Source: Melghirimyces algeriensis
GTDB lineage: Bacteria; Bacillota; Bacilli; Thermoactinomycetales; DSM-45169
Length of the DNA: 64,000 bases
Assembly (NCBI RefSeq): GCF_900182565.1
Contig: NZ_FXTI01000007.1
Coordinates: 100,284 to 164,283 of the forward strand
Reading direction: 5' to 3'
Both the position numbers and the translations under genes were made by a program. This document shows, piece by piece, positions 45,188 through 54,095 of this stretch (position 1 is its first letter; every line of letters starts with the position of its first letter). Below the pieces are notes generated by a model that was not told the origin of the DNA, searched no databases, and was given only the letters and a program-made list of their open reading frames with translations.

Positions 45188-46045
45188 ATGGATGAGGTGG
45201 TTGCTCTGTACGCCCAGAATGCAGAAGATTCCCAAAAACAATTGGAAGATGAACTTCAATTGATTATCCGTTGGGAAAACGAACAAAAAGATTTGTGGTT
45301 TTGGGAACGAATCGGTCGTTATCCTTTTGTACTGTTGGATCGAATCACCCCCCGGATCATACAAAAACGGATCGGCAAGTTGCTTGACGAACTTGGAGCC
45401 TATATTCAAACGGGTGGCCAATACCTGATCAATGAACAAGAGATATTGGACATGCTGGCCGATGAAGCCGGTCCCTCCATAAAATCGCTCTCTTTGGAGC
45501 ATGTTCCTGCCTTGCCATTGACCGTGATGAACCGAGTATCCGACAAAATGAAGGAAGCCCGGACCCAGCAAGCCATCTATCAGGGTGCTGCCACTGGCTT
45601 GGGAGGTGTCTTCACCCTTGCCATTGACATCCCGTATCTGCTTGGTCTTTCCTTGAAGATCATTCAGGAAATGGCTCTTTCCTATGGCTATAACCCCAGA
45701 GAAAAAAAAGAACGCATTTTTATCGTTCAGTGCCTGCAATTCGCTTCCGCTGATTATGTCGGAAAACAGGCCGTCTTAAAAAATCTATCCGACTATCACC
45801 ATGGAAATGCGGAACCTGAATCCTTCTCCCAGATTCAAGGGTGGAGAGAAGTCATCACGGTTTATCGCGATAACTATGGATGGAAAAAGCTGTTTCAAAT
45901 GATTCCCATCGCCGGTGCTCTCTTTGGTGCCTGGATGAACAAGTCCATCATTGAGGAAGTGGCGGAAGCGGGACAAATGCTGTACCGGAAACGTCGCATT
46001 CTGGAAAAGCTGGATGCCTTGAGAAAAAAAGAAATGCTAGGATGA
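45188..46045 (+). CDS. EcsC family protein
   Basis: A 285-aa protein of the EcsC family: DEVVALYAQNAEDSQKQLE at the start, then helical parts with QAIYQGAATGLGGVFTLAIDIPYLLGLSL (partly quoted) and a C-terminal YGWKKLFQMIPIAGALFGAW. Bacillus EcsC belongs to an ABC transporter operon; this copy is alone, so its role is open. I start at ATG 45188 after CAGGAAACCG; a longer frame from 45110 has no site. Confidence 0.82.
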   Translation: MDEVVALYAQNAEDSQKQLEDELQLIIRWENEQKDLWFWERIGRYPFVLLDRITPRIIQKRIGKLLDELGAYIQTGGQYLINEQEILDMLADEAGPSIKSLSLEHVPALPLTVMNRVSDKMKEARTQQAIYQGAATGLGGVFTLAIDIPYLLGLSLKIIQEMALSYGYNPREKKERIFIVQCLQFASADYVGKQAVLKNLSDYHHGNAEPESFSQIQGWREVITVYRDNYGWKKLFQMIPIAGALFGAWMNKSIIEEVAEAGQMLYRKRRILEKLDALRKKEMLG

Positions 46046-46081
46046 TCGGTTCAATGGATGGATAAGTGTTTCTTAAAAACC

Positions 46082-46127
46082 AAAAAGCCGGGCAGAGATG
46101 CTTAATATCATCCCCGTCCGGCTTTTT
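46082..46127 (+). terminator. terminator of the EcsC gene
   Basis: AAAAAGCCGG and CCGGCTTTTT pair around 26 bases. Beyond it, 46128-46402 contains only short doubtful frames. Confidence 0.75.
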
Positions 46128-46402
46128 GAGATCTATATACGCCTAAGCCAATTTTACGGCAAAGGGGGAGGCGTACGTGTTATTGCTCACCCCTTCCTAG
46201 ACTGTATGAAAAGCGTTACAGCAAGAAGCGACGTTGAAGCCCCAGCGTCCGTTTCATTTAATAGCCCCAGATCCAGAAGTATAAACGCACTGAGCAGTGA
46301 ATCCTTTGCGTAATGCTTTATCTTCTTGAGTTTACCGCTCCGTTTACAAATGTCAGAGTTGCTGCCGCTGAACAGCTCAGTAAAGCTACTCACCTGCATC
46401 GT

Positions 46403-46981
46403 CTAATGTTTATTCAAAAATTCGTAATAGCCTAATTTGTAAAATGCATAGGTATCGTGTATCTCTTTGTGATCCATTGCGTGTAAAGCTTGCAAAATTT
46501 CTTTTGCAAATTCAAGCGAAGCAGATCCATTTGCTGTAACAAGATTTCGATCTCTAACGGCCTGTTGTCTAATAAAATGATTCCGATTTGTGTAACGTTG
46601 ATACTCTGACCACATTTCTAATGAATTCCCTGTATGCTTATACTCATTGAGTAATCCGTTTTTAGCCATAAAGTCCACTGCTCCACAAATCGCCCCGGTA
46701 ACAACACGATTTTCTAACGAATCTTTTATCAGATTTACGATCCTGTGATCATCAATCCCCCAAGAATTCCCACCAATAAGAATTATCGCCTCATAATCAT
46801 TCGGTATATTCGTAATGTCGTAGTTTGGCAGTGTAGTCCATCCACCAATCGATTTTACTGGTGTTTTCCTCAATGAAGCCGTTTGAACCACATACTTTCC
46901 GGTTTTCATCAGTTCAGGAGCTAAGTAAGCACCTTCCCAATCTGCATACTCGTCCAAAATAAAAAATATCACTTTTTTCAT
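46403..46981 (-). CDS. DJ-1/PfpI family protein
   Basis: A 192-aa protein of the DJ-1/PfpI superfamily: VIFFILDEYADWEGAYLAPE with the acidic residue, IILIGGNSWG, and the nucleophile elbow GAICGAV with Cys. Close in plan to Bacillus YoaZ/YraA-type proteins (glyoxalase/deglycase or chaperone-like). AT-rich relative to neighbours. ATG after AAGGAGATATTGAC. It lies next to decayed DNA and the tRNA fragment. Confidence 0.85.
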   Translation of the reverse strand: MKKVIFFILDEYADWEGAYLAPELMKTGKYVVQTASLRKTPVKSIGGWTTLPNYDITNIPNDYEAIILIGGNSWGIDDHRIVNLIKDSLENRVVTGAICGAVDFMAKNGLLNEYKHTGNSLEMWSEYQRYTNRNHFIRQQAVRDRNLVTANGSASLEFAKEILQALHAMDHKEIHDTYAFYKLGYYEFLNKH

Positions 46982-47170
46982 GTCAATATCTCCTTACAAT
47001 AATATGAATTACACCCTCTTAGCTAACTCTCCACTTCAGTGTATGAAAACATATGTTCGTTAGTCAAGCTATGTTGAAGCCCAATTCCTGTGAAGTATCG
47101 ACCAAAGCTTGTTGTCAAAATGTGGTCAATTTGATTTTCCACTCCGTAAATCATTACATTAAAAACACGA

Positions 47171-47242
47171 AAACCCCCGTAAATACGAGGGTTTGGTTTT
47201 TGAGTATAGCGGGATCGCTGACCTCTACACCGCCAGTGTAGC
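47171..47242 (-). pseudogene. tRNA-Ala fragment with terminator
   Basis: Minus strand: GCTACACTGGCGGTGTAG keeps the anticodon arm with GGC, then AGGTCAGCG and CCCGCTATACTC, matching the 3' two thirds of the intact tRNA at 48585-48660. The T-arm has lost about six bases, and the acceptor/CCA end is degraded. The terminator stem (AAACCCCCGT/ACGAGGGTTT, 47171-47194) is also similar. It cannot fold as a tRNA. Confidence 0.75.
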
Positions 47243-47266
47243 TTCATGTTTTTCTTCTGGGTCACC

Positions 47267-47291
47267 TCCATGTAATGGAGGTTTTTTTGTG
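47267..47291 (+). terminator. orphan intrinsic terminator
   Basis: CCTCCAT-GTA-ATGGAGG followed by TTTTTTT on the plus strand. No plus-strand gene ends just before it, so it is probably left from a lost gene. The rest of 47292-47540 holds no gene I can support. Confidence 0.6.
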
Positions 47292-47544
47292 CATCACTAT
47301 ATTTCGCAATGATGTATGGACAAAATGTGGTCGAGCCACAATGATAATCATAGGATCATACTGATCTTCAGCTACTGAATCAGCTGATTGCCTCACCTTA
47401 ATGCGCTCATCCATTTGAGGCTGATCTTGTAAGATACACTCCGGTCCATTCTCTGCATTCTTTAAAGAAAAGTGAGCTTAGCACCCTTAAGTAGTGCTTC
47501 TTCCATAAAGCTGTTTATTGAAATGGGAGTCATAACACGATTAT

Positions 47545-47573
47545 TTGACAAAAATGACCGAATCATATATTAT
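47545..47573 (+). promoter_or_regulatory. sigma-A promoter of the pirin gene
   Basis: TTGACA (47545-47550), 17-bp spacer, TATTAT (47568-47573). TACT-N7-AGTA (47573-47587) immediately follows and could be an operator. The leader is about 120 nt long. Confidence 0.8.
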
Positions 47574-47702
47574 ACTAACATAAAGTAAGTTAATAACAAA
47601 AATAAAGATATAGATACTCAACAAATCTTGTTTTCTTTAACCCTCATTAGGAGTTTTTTATTGATGCGTTGACCCTATAAATGAACAAAACAGGAGGTAC
47701 AC

Positions 47703-48404
47703 ATGATTAACATCTATCCAGCAGAAACGCGTTATACAGCGGATCACGGGTGGCTAAAAACTTCACACAGCTTTTCGTTCGCTGACTATTACGACCCGAA
47801 TAACATGAATTTTGGTCCGCTTCGCGTACTCAATGACGATTTTATCGCCCCAGGAAAGGGATTTGGTGCACACCCCCACCGGGATATGGAGATTGTTTCC
47901 ATTGTGATCAAGGGGGAATTAAAACATGAAGATAATACGGGAGGCTCCGGGATCATTCGACCTGGAGAAATCCAACGGATGACTGCCGGAACGGGAATCA
48001 TTCACTCCGAGTACAACCCTTCCAGCACTGAGGAGGTCAACCTCTTACAACTTTGGTTTCTGCCAGAGAAAAAGGGATTAACCCCCTCTTATGAGCAAAT
48101 CGCCTATGACCGGAATGCCTTGAGAAACCAATTGCTTCCTGTTGTTTCCAATCGGGTTCAAGCAAAAGATGTAGCGTTGATCCATCAAGATCTGACGCTT
48201 TACCTGTCCGAGTTAGATAAAAATCATGCTCTCACCTTTCATCAGGAAACGAATCGGAAAACCTTTCTGTTTGTGATGGAAGGGGATGTGACCGTCAATA
48301 AACACCGGTTAAAAAAGCGTGATTCAGCAAGAATCACCGATATAACAGAATTAACGATTGAAGCCCATTCAAACGCTCAATTAATGCTGATTGATTTACC
48401 TTAA
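47703..48404 (+). CDS. pirin-like bicupin protein
   Basis: A 233-aa two-cupin protein of the pirin/YhhW group. First cupin metal residues are in FGAHPHRDMEIVS and IIHSEYNP. It begins INIYPAETRYTADHGWLKTSHSFSF (partly quoted). Relatives are quercetin dioxygenases or redox sensors. ATG with AGGAGGTACAC. Located between the tRNA-Ala fragment and the intact tRNA-Ala gene. Confidence 0.88.
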   Translation: MINIYPAETRYTADHGWLKTSHSFSFADYYDPNNMNFGPLRVLNDDFIAPGKGFGAHPHRDMEIVSIVIKGELKHEDNTGGSGIIRPGEIQRMTAGTGIIHSEYNPSSTEEVNLLQLWFLPEKKGLTPSYEQIAYDRNALRNQLLPVVSNRVQAKDVALIHQDLTLYLSELDKNHALTFHQETNRKTFLFVMEGDVTVNKHRLKKRDSARITDITELTIEAHSNAQLMLIDLP

Positions 48405-48556
48405 GTTTATCTGCCGGCATACGTGTGCCAAGTGTTTAGCTGAAATAGGGTGCCTGACGAAAAAGTCAGGCTCTTTTGTATGCAATTTTGATTAAATAAA
48501 TGATGTCTTTTTCATTTCCTTCTTTCACTCGATTCCATTTCCTTACACATACAAAA

Positions 48557-48580
48557 AAACCCTTGATTTCTCAAGGGTTT
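48557..48580 (-). terminator. terminator of tRNA-Ala
   Basis: AAACCCTTGA and TCAAGGGTTT pair around TTTC; on the minus strand a run of seven T follows. Confidence 0.85.
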
Positions 48581-48584
48581 GGTG

Positions 48585-48660
48585 TGGTGGAGCATAGCGG
48601 GCTCGAACCGCTGACCTCTACACTGCCAGTGTAGCGCTCTCCCAGCTGAGCTAATGCCCC
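48585..48660 (-). tRNA. tRNA-Ala (anticodon GGC)
   Basis: A 76-nt cloverleaf including encoded CCA: acceptor GGGGCAT/ATGCTCC (one G-U pair), D-loop AGCTCAGCTGGGAGAGC, anticodon stem CTACA/TGTAG around CTGGCAG, T-arm GCGG-TTCGAGC-CCGC. It reads GCC and GCU alanine codons. A terminator lies 4 bp beyond. A degenerate copy is 1.3 kb downstream. Confidence 0.96.
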
Positions 48661-48807
48661 GCAAAGTGTTATCTCGTTCAGCGACATTAACTATTGTATA
48701 GAATACAGATCGCCTTGTCAAGGATTTTCCCAAAAAAATAACCTCCCCATCGTACCCGTTCAGTAAAGTGGGAGGTTCAATGCATTTTTTCTGTCCGCTT
48801 CATCTCT

Positions 48808-50196
48808 TTAGATGCCCAACCATGAACCTATTTTTTGTCGATAGACAAAGCCCAGCAGGAAGAAACCAATGCCAGCAATGATCACACCATACAGCATACG
48901 TTGCGGTTGTTGTGTCGAGGTTTGAGGTATTTTCCCGCCTTTTACATCATCCATGATCTGCTCACCTGTATCGGGATCACTTACAACGGAATTGGAATCA
49001 TCGTCTGGTTTGTTATCTCCTCCCTGTTGATCTACCTGAAAAGAGACAGAGTGGAACAAACCCAGTTCCTTATCATCCACACTTCCGCGAAAAACCACGA
49101 CCCCGACATATTTACCGGGCTTCAGCTCCTTAAAGTCAACCGATTGTTTTAAACCTTCACGATCATCCAACACTTCTTGAGCCACCTGCTCACCATCCGG
49201 GGTAAAGATCCCAATGACCCAATCACCCTGAGCTTTTTTGCCTAACGTGATTTCACCGCTAATGGTATGTTTTTCGTCGTTGTCATCATAGTCCACGTTT
49301 AAACCCGGAACAGCCAGTGGATAGGTAAACGTTTTTGAAACATCCTGTCCAGCAACATTGCCTTCAAACCTGATTTCAATGTCATACATCTTGCCAGTTG
49401 ACATTGTATCATGGAGAAGGGAATAATCCGCTGTCACTCTCCCATCCTCATGGGTAAACTCCTGATGCGCCTGATCCCCTTTTACTCCCTTGATATCAAA
49501 GCTCCACGTACCCTGAACCTTTTCCGGAACATAACCGTTTTCATCTTCCAGCTTGGCGGATACATGGGCAACCACATCTTCGATTGTTTGATCATCATAT
49601 CCAAGAACTTCAAATGTATGATCTGCATTTACAGAATACTTTTTTTCGTCAACCGGCTCTTCAACCGTAAATAACGCCTCCCCTTTCGCCCCCAGAGGGC
49701 GCCGATCCCACTCTCCTTTCCATTGAACGATGACACGATATGTCCCCGCATCCTTCCAGGGAAATTCCTGCTCTGCCCCTTCGCCAATCACATTTTTCTG
49801 AACTTCGCGCATCAGGGTTTTCCCAGATTCGTGATCCTGAATGATAAAGTTCCATGTTCCCTTGACACCAGACCCAACCGAGCCATCGGGAACCATTCCG
49901 GTCAGGTTTCCGGTCACTTTCAGCCCTGTAACATTTTCATCCTTATCCTTTTGCACTTCCGGAGTGATATCAACTTGTAAGTTTTGCGGTAAAACAGGTT
50001 TTTTGGGTTTGTTTCCCTCATCCACTGGAGGAGCAGTCTGGATTTTCCCACTTGCTCCTGAACCAGATTCTTTTGAAGGACGTCTGTCCATGGACTCCTC
50101 TGCGCTCTCATAGGCCAATGTTTGAAAAGGTGAAGCCATAAAGAGCAACATAAAGAGCAATAACCAGGCAGACATTACACGTTTATTTGTCTTCAC
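48808..50196 (-). CDS. secreted, C-terminally anchored surface protein
   Basis: A 462-aa protein with a signal peptide (WLLLFMLLFMASPFQTLAYE) and a polar, beta-rich ectodomain of repeated Ig-like stretches (TGLKVTGNLTG; YDIEIRFEGNVAG; KYVGVVVFRGSVDD). It ends with GGKIPQTSTQQPQR, one membrane helix (GVIIAGIGFFLLGFVY) and RQKIGSWLGI. The tail resembles a sortase signal with IPQTS in place of LPXTG. GTG behind GGAGGGAGAAATGT. It follows the 309-aa membrane-anchored protein gene by 42 bp. Confidence 0.72.
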   Translation of the reverse strand: MKTNKRVMSAWLLLFMLLFMASPFQTLAYESAEESMDRRPSKESGSGASGKIQTAPPVDEGNKPKKPVLPQNLQVDITPEVQKDKDENVTGLKVTGNLTGMVPDGSVGSGVKGTWNFIIQDHESGKTLMREVQKNVIGEGAEQEFPWKDAGTYRVIVQWKGEWDRRPLGAKGEALFTVEEPVDEKKYSVNADHTFEVLGYDDQTIEDVVAHVSAKLEDENGYVPEKVQGTWSFDIKGVKGDQAHQEFTHEDGRVTADYSLLHDTMSTGKMYDIEIRFEGNVAGQDVSKTFTYPLAVPGLNVDYDDNDEKHTISGEITLGKKAQGDWVIGIFTPDGEQVAQEVLDDREGLKQSVDFKELKPGKYVGVVVFRGSVDDKELGLFHSVSFQVDQQGGDNKPDDDSNSVVSDPDTGEQIMDDVKGGKIPQTSTQQPQRMLYGVIIAGIGFFLLGFVYRQKIGSWLGI

Positions 50197-50238
50197 ACAT
50201 TTCTCCCTCCAATGGTTATTTTGCTCATATCCGCAGAA

Positions 50239-51168
50239 TTAAGGAATGACTTTGGCGGTTTTCTTTACTTTCTCCGGAATAAAAATATCTCCTGCTTCTT
50301 CCCGGATATCCGTTTTCAGATGGAGATCTGACGAAACGCGGATATCATCTGTCTTCATTTCCGTCACAATGTGTTGATCCATTCGAATCGGTTTCAGTGT
50401 TTCCGCATCCAGTCGAATGCTTTGTTTGATACTTTTCACTTGGATGGAATTCATCCACTGCTGAAACATTTGCGTCATTTCCTCTGGCTCTTCTTCCAGA
50501 GTCGGAACATCCAATACCCATTCCGGCGGCATCATTCCCATGGACCCCATCGGTGCCACGCTCATCAATGCCATATCCTTCTGTCCTTCCCAAACTTCAC
50601 GAATATACTTCTTGGTGCGGTCACCGGACAGATTTAGTTCCAGAATGTATAGGCCCTTATCCCGTTTCACCTTCATTTCCTGTGTCATGGACCTCAGCGA
50701 ATGCAAGATCGCCTTGGGATCTGAGGGATCAATCTTTCCTTTTTGCGATTCTTCCGTCAACACCTTCTCCCATTGAAGACCGCCCGGAAATCGGACATAT
50801 ATTGCATTTTGATCGAGATAAAACTCTTCTTTTCCAAAGGCGTCATTCTTCGTGACCACATGCATGATATAAGGGGAGTATCCAACCTGTGACCGTATGT
50901 TGATTTTATAGTCCGTATCTGAATTTACATTTTCGCTTTTCACCTGGGATCGTCGGTTTCCAGTTGTATAATATTCCAGTCCCTTTGCATCCTCCAGATG
51001 AAGATAGGCTTGCTTTAAAGCTTCTTCTGATTGAATGTTCTGTTTGTGTTCATTTTCTCCTGTCAATTTGTAGACAATGACTGCGATGAAAATAACCAAT
51101 ATCAGACTGACTCCGATTACTGCCTTACGCAACGCCTTCACCCCTTCCCCATTCACTACATAGCTCAT
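50239..51168 (-). CDS. membrane-anchored exported protein, LolA-like fold possible
   Basis: A 309-aa protein with one N-terminal helix (AVIGVSLILVIFIAVIVYKL) and an extracellular beta-rich part (YYTTGNRRSQVKSENV; IYVRFPGGLQWEKVL; VKSIKQSIRLDAETLKPIRM) that recalls LolA/LppX-type sheets, as does the lipoprotein at 14349. Function unknown. ATG at 51168 with GGAGACGGAAT. Probably cotranscribed with the downstream surface protein gene. Confidence 0.65.
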   Translation of the reverse strand: MSYVVNGEGVKALRKAVIGVSLILVIFIAVIVYKLTGENEHKQNIQSEEALKQAYLHLEDAKGLEYYTTGNRRSQVKSENVNSDTDYKINIRSQVGYSPYIMHVVTKNDAFGKEEFYLDQNAIYVRFPGGLQWEKVLTEESQKGKIDPSDPKAILHSLRSMTQEMKVKRDKGLYILELNLSGDRTKKYIREVWEGQKDMALMSVAPMGSMGMMPPEWVLDVPTLEEEPEEMTQMFQQWMNSIQVKSIKQSIRLDAETLKPIRMDQHIVTEMKTDDIRVSSDLHLKTDIREEAGDIFIPEKVKKTAKVIP

Positions 51169-51478
51169 ATTCCGTCTCCATCTGCTTCCTCCCTTATATC
51201 CCAACCCTCATACTCATCGATTATTGATTCTCAGCCAGATGTCCTATATGCTTATTGGGCACCAGTTTAAATCTCATGAGTCTTCATCGGAAGCCAAACC
51301 GTTTAAAGAACACCCCATTTCTAAATAGCCATCACAATGATGACTCCCTATAAACGTTATTCGAATAAAAATATGCTTTTTTGTCAATACTCCGTTCATT
51401 ATGTAACATTTCAATGTAAAGCCCCCAAGGGAGGGCTCTCAATCCCTTGCCATAGATAGGAGAGAAAGGAGAATCACA

Positions 51479-51721
51479 ATGAACGTTCGCATACCTGGAG
51501 AAGGAGAGGTTGTAATCCCTAACGATGAAATCAAACGATTGAAGAAGCTATTAAAAGAAGGAAAAAATGTGGGAGCATTTGACCTTCACCATGGGACAAT
51601 CTCAGAGCTTGCAGCCTTAGCCCTGAATCGAGGAATTGGAAAACTGGAAGATGAATTAACCCGTGTGAAACTGGCAAAAAAACTGAACGAAATGGAAAAA
51701 GAGTCAAAACAAAACGAGTAA
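51479..51721 (+). CDS. 80-aa hypothetical protein
   Basis: Starts NVRIPGEGEVVIPNDEIKRL and continues as charged helices, ending in a coiled-coil-like KLAKKLNEMEKESKQNE. No family recognised. ATG with AAAGGAGAATCACA. A hairpin CAGCCGTCCC/GGGACAGCTG at 51747-51770 follows and may terminate it. Confidence 0.7.
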   Translation: MNVRIPGEGEVVIPNDEIKRLKKLLKEGKNVGAFDLHHGTISELAALALNRGIGKLEDELTRVKLAKKLNEMEKESKQNE

Positions 51722-51821
51722 ACCTCAGCATTATAAAACAATCAAACAGCCGTCCCCTAAGGGACAGCTGCAAAAATTGAGAGCGCTTACAAGAAAACGC
51801 TTACATTTATTTCCTTAAAAA

Positions 51822-53156
51822 CTATCGCGGAAGGGATTGAAGGAGTTGAGCCAAATCGCCAAACCAATCTCTCATATCCCTGATGCCAATCCCGACAATA
51901 TCCAGATGGTCGTAGGAATCTAGGGTCCCTAAATAGTTCCATTTTCCGATTTTTGGTTTTCCATCAAAAGAAACAATCTCATCTGTGGAACCGATTTCTG
52001 GTCCATCCATCGAGTTTGTGCTGACCAAACCGTCATTTTCCCACCAACTTTGATTAATGACAATGTCACCATTTATTCGGTTCGAACGTCCAATCACTAT
52101 GGCGGGATAGTAAAACAACGGATTCATCCAAAGCTCTGGACGCTGATATCCGGTAAATGGATCTCGATACGTTTGTTCATTCCCAACCGAAAAATAGTAT
52201 ATATCCGGTTGAGCCGAAGTCAGACGGTTGATCTCTCTGGCTCCCTCCGGGCTCAAGTCCCATTCAGCGGTATCCTTTGTTTTTTCCCAGAAACGACTGT
52301 TGATCACCCGATTCAAATAACTGTCAAAGGACTCACCCGATTTTCGTTTCAACCCCCACTGATCCAGTTTAAAATCATAGTCAATGATGGGACGATTACC
52401 GAACACCGCCGCCATCGCTCCGATTACTTGCTGGATATAAGGGAACTTTTCACTCACTTCATATAAAAAGGGTGTTCCATCATGAGGTGTTGAAAGTGTC
52501 ACCATACTGTGGACCCAAGACCGTTTTTTTTCAGCAAAAAGGGAGGAAACCTTCTTTTTCGGTGTATGTTTACGCTCTTTCGAATCTCCATGTACCAACA
52601 AATGAACCAGCATTCGGGCGGTTTGTCCACCCATGCTATGGGAGATCAGATGTACTTTTCGAACGTTGTTTGTGTGTGGGTCCACGGTTCCCCACTCCGG
52701 ATACAATCCCGGATATGTGCGACCATACCGGGCATGTCCATGTTTTTCAGAATGAGCTTTCCCGTAATCCACCCGTCCCCCTTTAATCTGGGCATATAGC
52801 TCACACGCTCGATCCCAATTGCTGGAGAATGTGCCGATATCCGTTGTATAGACTTCATAGCCTTTTTTCCTCAATGACTCAGCGATACTGCGACTGCCTC
52901 CCCAATAATGAAATCCGTAAAGGGTGTCAAATCCGCCCAACCCATGTACCAAAATGATGGGATAGGTATTGTTCGGTTGCTTTTTTTCCGGTTCGACGTC
53001 AACATTGGGTTTGATCTTACGTTCTTCTTCTTTCTCAGTGGAATGTACGCTGTCAGGCAAACTGGGGGAAGAAGTAGAAGCCTCCAAGGTACCCAGTGGT
53101 AGCAGCGAAAGAACGACAACCATCCACCCCGACAACAAAGATTGCATAACGATCAT
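51822..53156 (-). CDS. secreted triacylglycerol lipase
   Basis: A 444-aa lipase of the Geobacillus/Staphylococcus group (family I.5/I.6). Oxyanion motif PIILVHGLGGFDT; nucleophile Ser in SHSMGGQTARM; Asp in WWENDGLVST; His in SYDHLDIVG. The zinc-site lid region with HGHARYGR is present. A signal peptide (VVVLSLLPLGTLEAS) and a short Lys/Glu-rich pro-part precede the mature enzyme. AAGGAGG lies 3 bp before the ATG at 53156 and 12 bp before that at 53147, so the exact start is open. Confidence 0.93.
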   Translation of the reverse strand: MIVMQSLLSGWMVVVLSLLPLGTLEASTSSPSLPDSVHSTEKEEERKIKPNVDVEPEKKQPNNTYPIILVHGLGGFDTLYGFHYWGGSRSIAESLRKKGYEVYTTDIGTFSSNWDRACELYAQIKGGRVDYGKAHSEKHGHARYGRTYPGLYPEWGTVDPHTNNVRKVHLISHSMGGQTARMLVHLLVHGDSKERKHTPKKKVSSLFAEKKRSWVHSMVTLSTPHDGTPFLYEVSEKFPYIQQVIGAMAAVFGNRPIIDYDFKLDQWGLKRKSGESFDSYLNRVINSRFWEKTKDTAEWDLSPEGAREINRLTSAQPDIYYFSVGNEQTYRDPFTGYQRPELWMNPLFYYPAIVIGRSNRINGDIVINQSWWENDGLVSTNSMDGPEIGSTDEIVSFDGKPKIGKWNYLGTLDSYDHLDIVGIGIRDMRDWFGDLAQLLQSLPR

Positions 53157-53298
53157 GCGCCTCCTTTTTTAAATATTTAGATTTGTGTCATTTATGAGTT
53201 AATTATAACCAGAATATACAGGTATTTGAACCGAAAAAATAATATCGATTTTTTTCATAAAAAAAAAGAGGCTGATCGCCTCTGTTTCAATAGAGTGA

Positions 53299-54018
53299 TT
53301 ACTTGCATTCCGGCCAAGGTGTCTGATCCAACAGCACGTAGTGGAAGCGACTTCGTTGACCGTTTTTCCCATCCAGCTCATATAACTCCAAGACTAATGC
53401 ACCATTGATCGGAACTCTTTTCAAGGGAACGACGATTGTTTCCTGAAACACTCCCCAGTCCGGTGCTCCTGTGGAAGCTGTTCCATGACCCTCAACCAAC
53501 TCATAATGCCCATCACTGACCACATAATGATAGTTGGCTTCAAATACCCTCGCTTCACCACCAACCGGATATTTTACCTGAGGTTCCTGAATCTGAATCT
53601 TTCGGAAAGCATCATTTTTTTCCGCAACATCTCCAGCCCTTAAAGGGATCGTCAAACGATGCACCTCTGAACCATCCTTGGCGGATCGCTCAAACAACTC
53701 CAGTTGAAGCGTTTCCTTCAGAGCAGCTTTACATGTCGGAATTTGAATGGTCTGCTTAAAGCTTCCCCATTCCGGCCCACCTTCTGATGCCGTTCCCCAA
53801 CCTTCTGCAAGAATTTTCTCCTCATCTTTTACCCGGTAGTGATAGGTTCCTTCAAAAACACGCGCTTCTCCTTCCACCACATACTCCACCCACGGATCGG
53901 ACCGTTTCACATGCCGGAAGGCATCATCTTCCTCTGCGGCAAAGGCATTTGATCCTGCCGGAAACAGAGCAGTCACCAAGATAAAAACCGACATCCAGGA
54001 AATCCACGGTTTCAACTC
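53299..54018 (-). CDS. secreted protein with two Gmad2 domains
   Basis: A 239-aa exported protein. A signal peptide (VFILVTALFPAGSNAFA) precedes two similar ~95-residue units: VEGEARVFEGTYHYRV...GPEWGSF and VGGEARVFEANYHYVV...APDWGVF. These are Gmad2 Ig-like domains, found in spore-germination and surface proteins. I choose the TTG at 54018 with GGAGGGAGAGAG; the longer frame has no site. Confidence 0.85.
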   Translation of the reverse strand, partial: ELKPWISWMSVFILVTALFPAGSNAFAAEEDDAFRHVKRSDPWVEYVVEGEARVFEGTYHYRVKDEEKILAEGWGTASEGGPEWGSFKQTIQIPTCKAALKETLQLELFERSAKDGSEVHRLTIPLRAGDVAEKNDAFRKIQIQEPQVKYPVGGEARVFEANYHYVVSDGHYELVEGHGTASTGAPDWGVFQETIVVPLKRVPINGALVLELYELDGKNGQRSRFHYVLLDQTPWPECK

Positions 54019-54095
54019 TCTCCCTCCACTTCTTATGTAATATATGGTTATTATAACATTAAAAACCATATATCTTCTTTTTCAGTCATGATTTG

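Noticed and set aside
46187..46399. 70-codon minus frame between the EcsC and DJ-1 genes
   Set aside because: No ribosome site, no family, and it lies in apparently decayed sequence; could be a gene remnant but cannot be supported.
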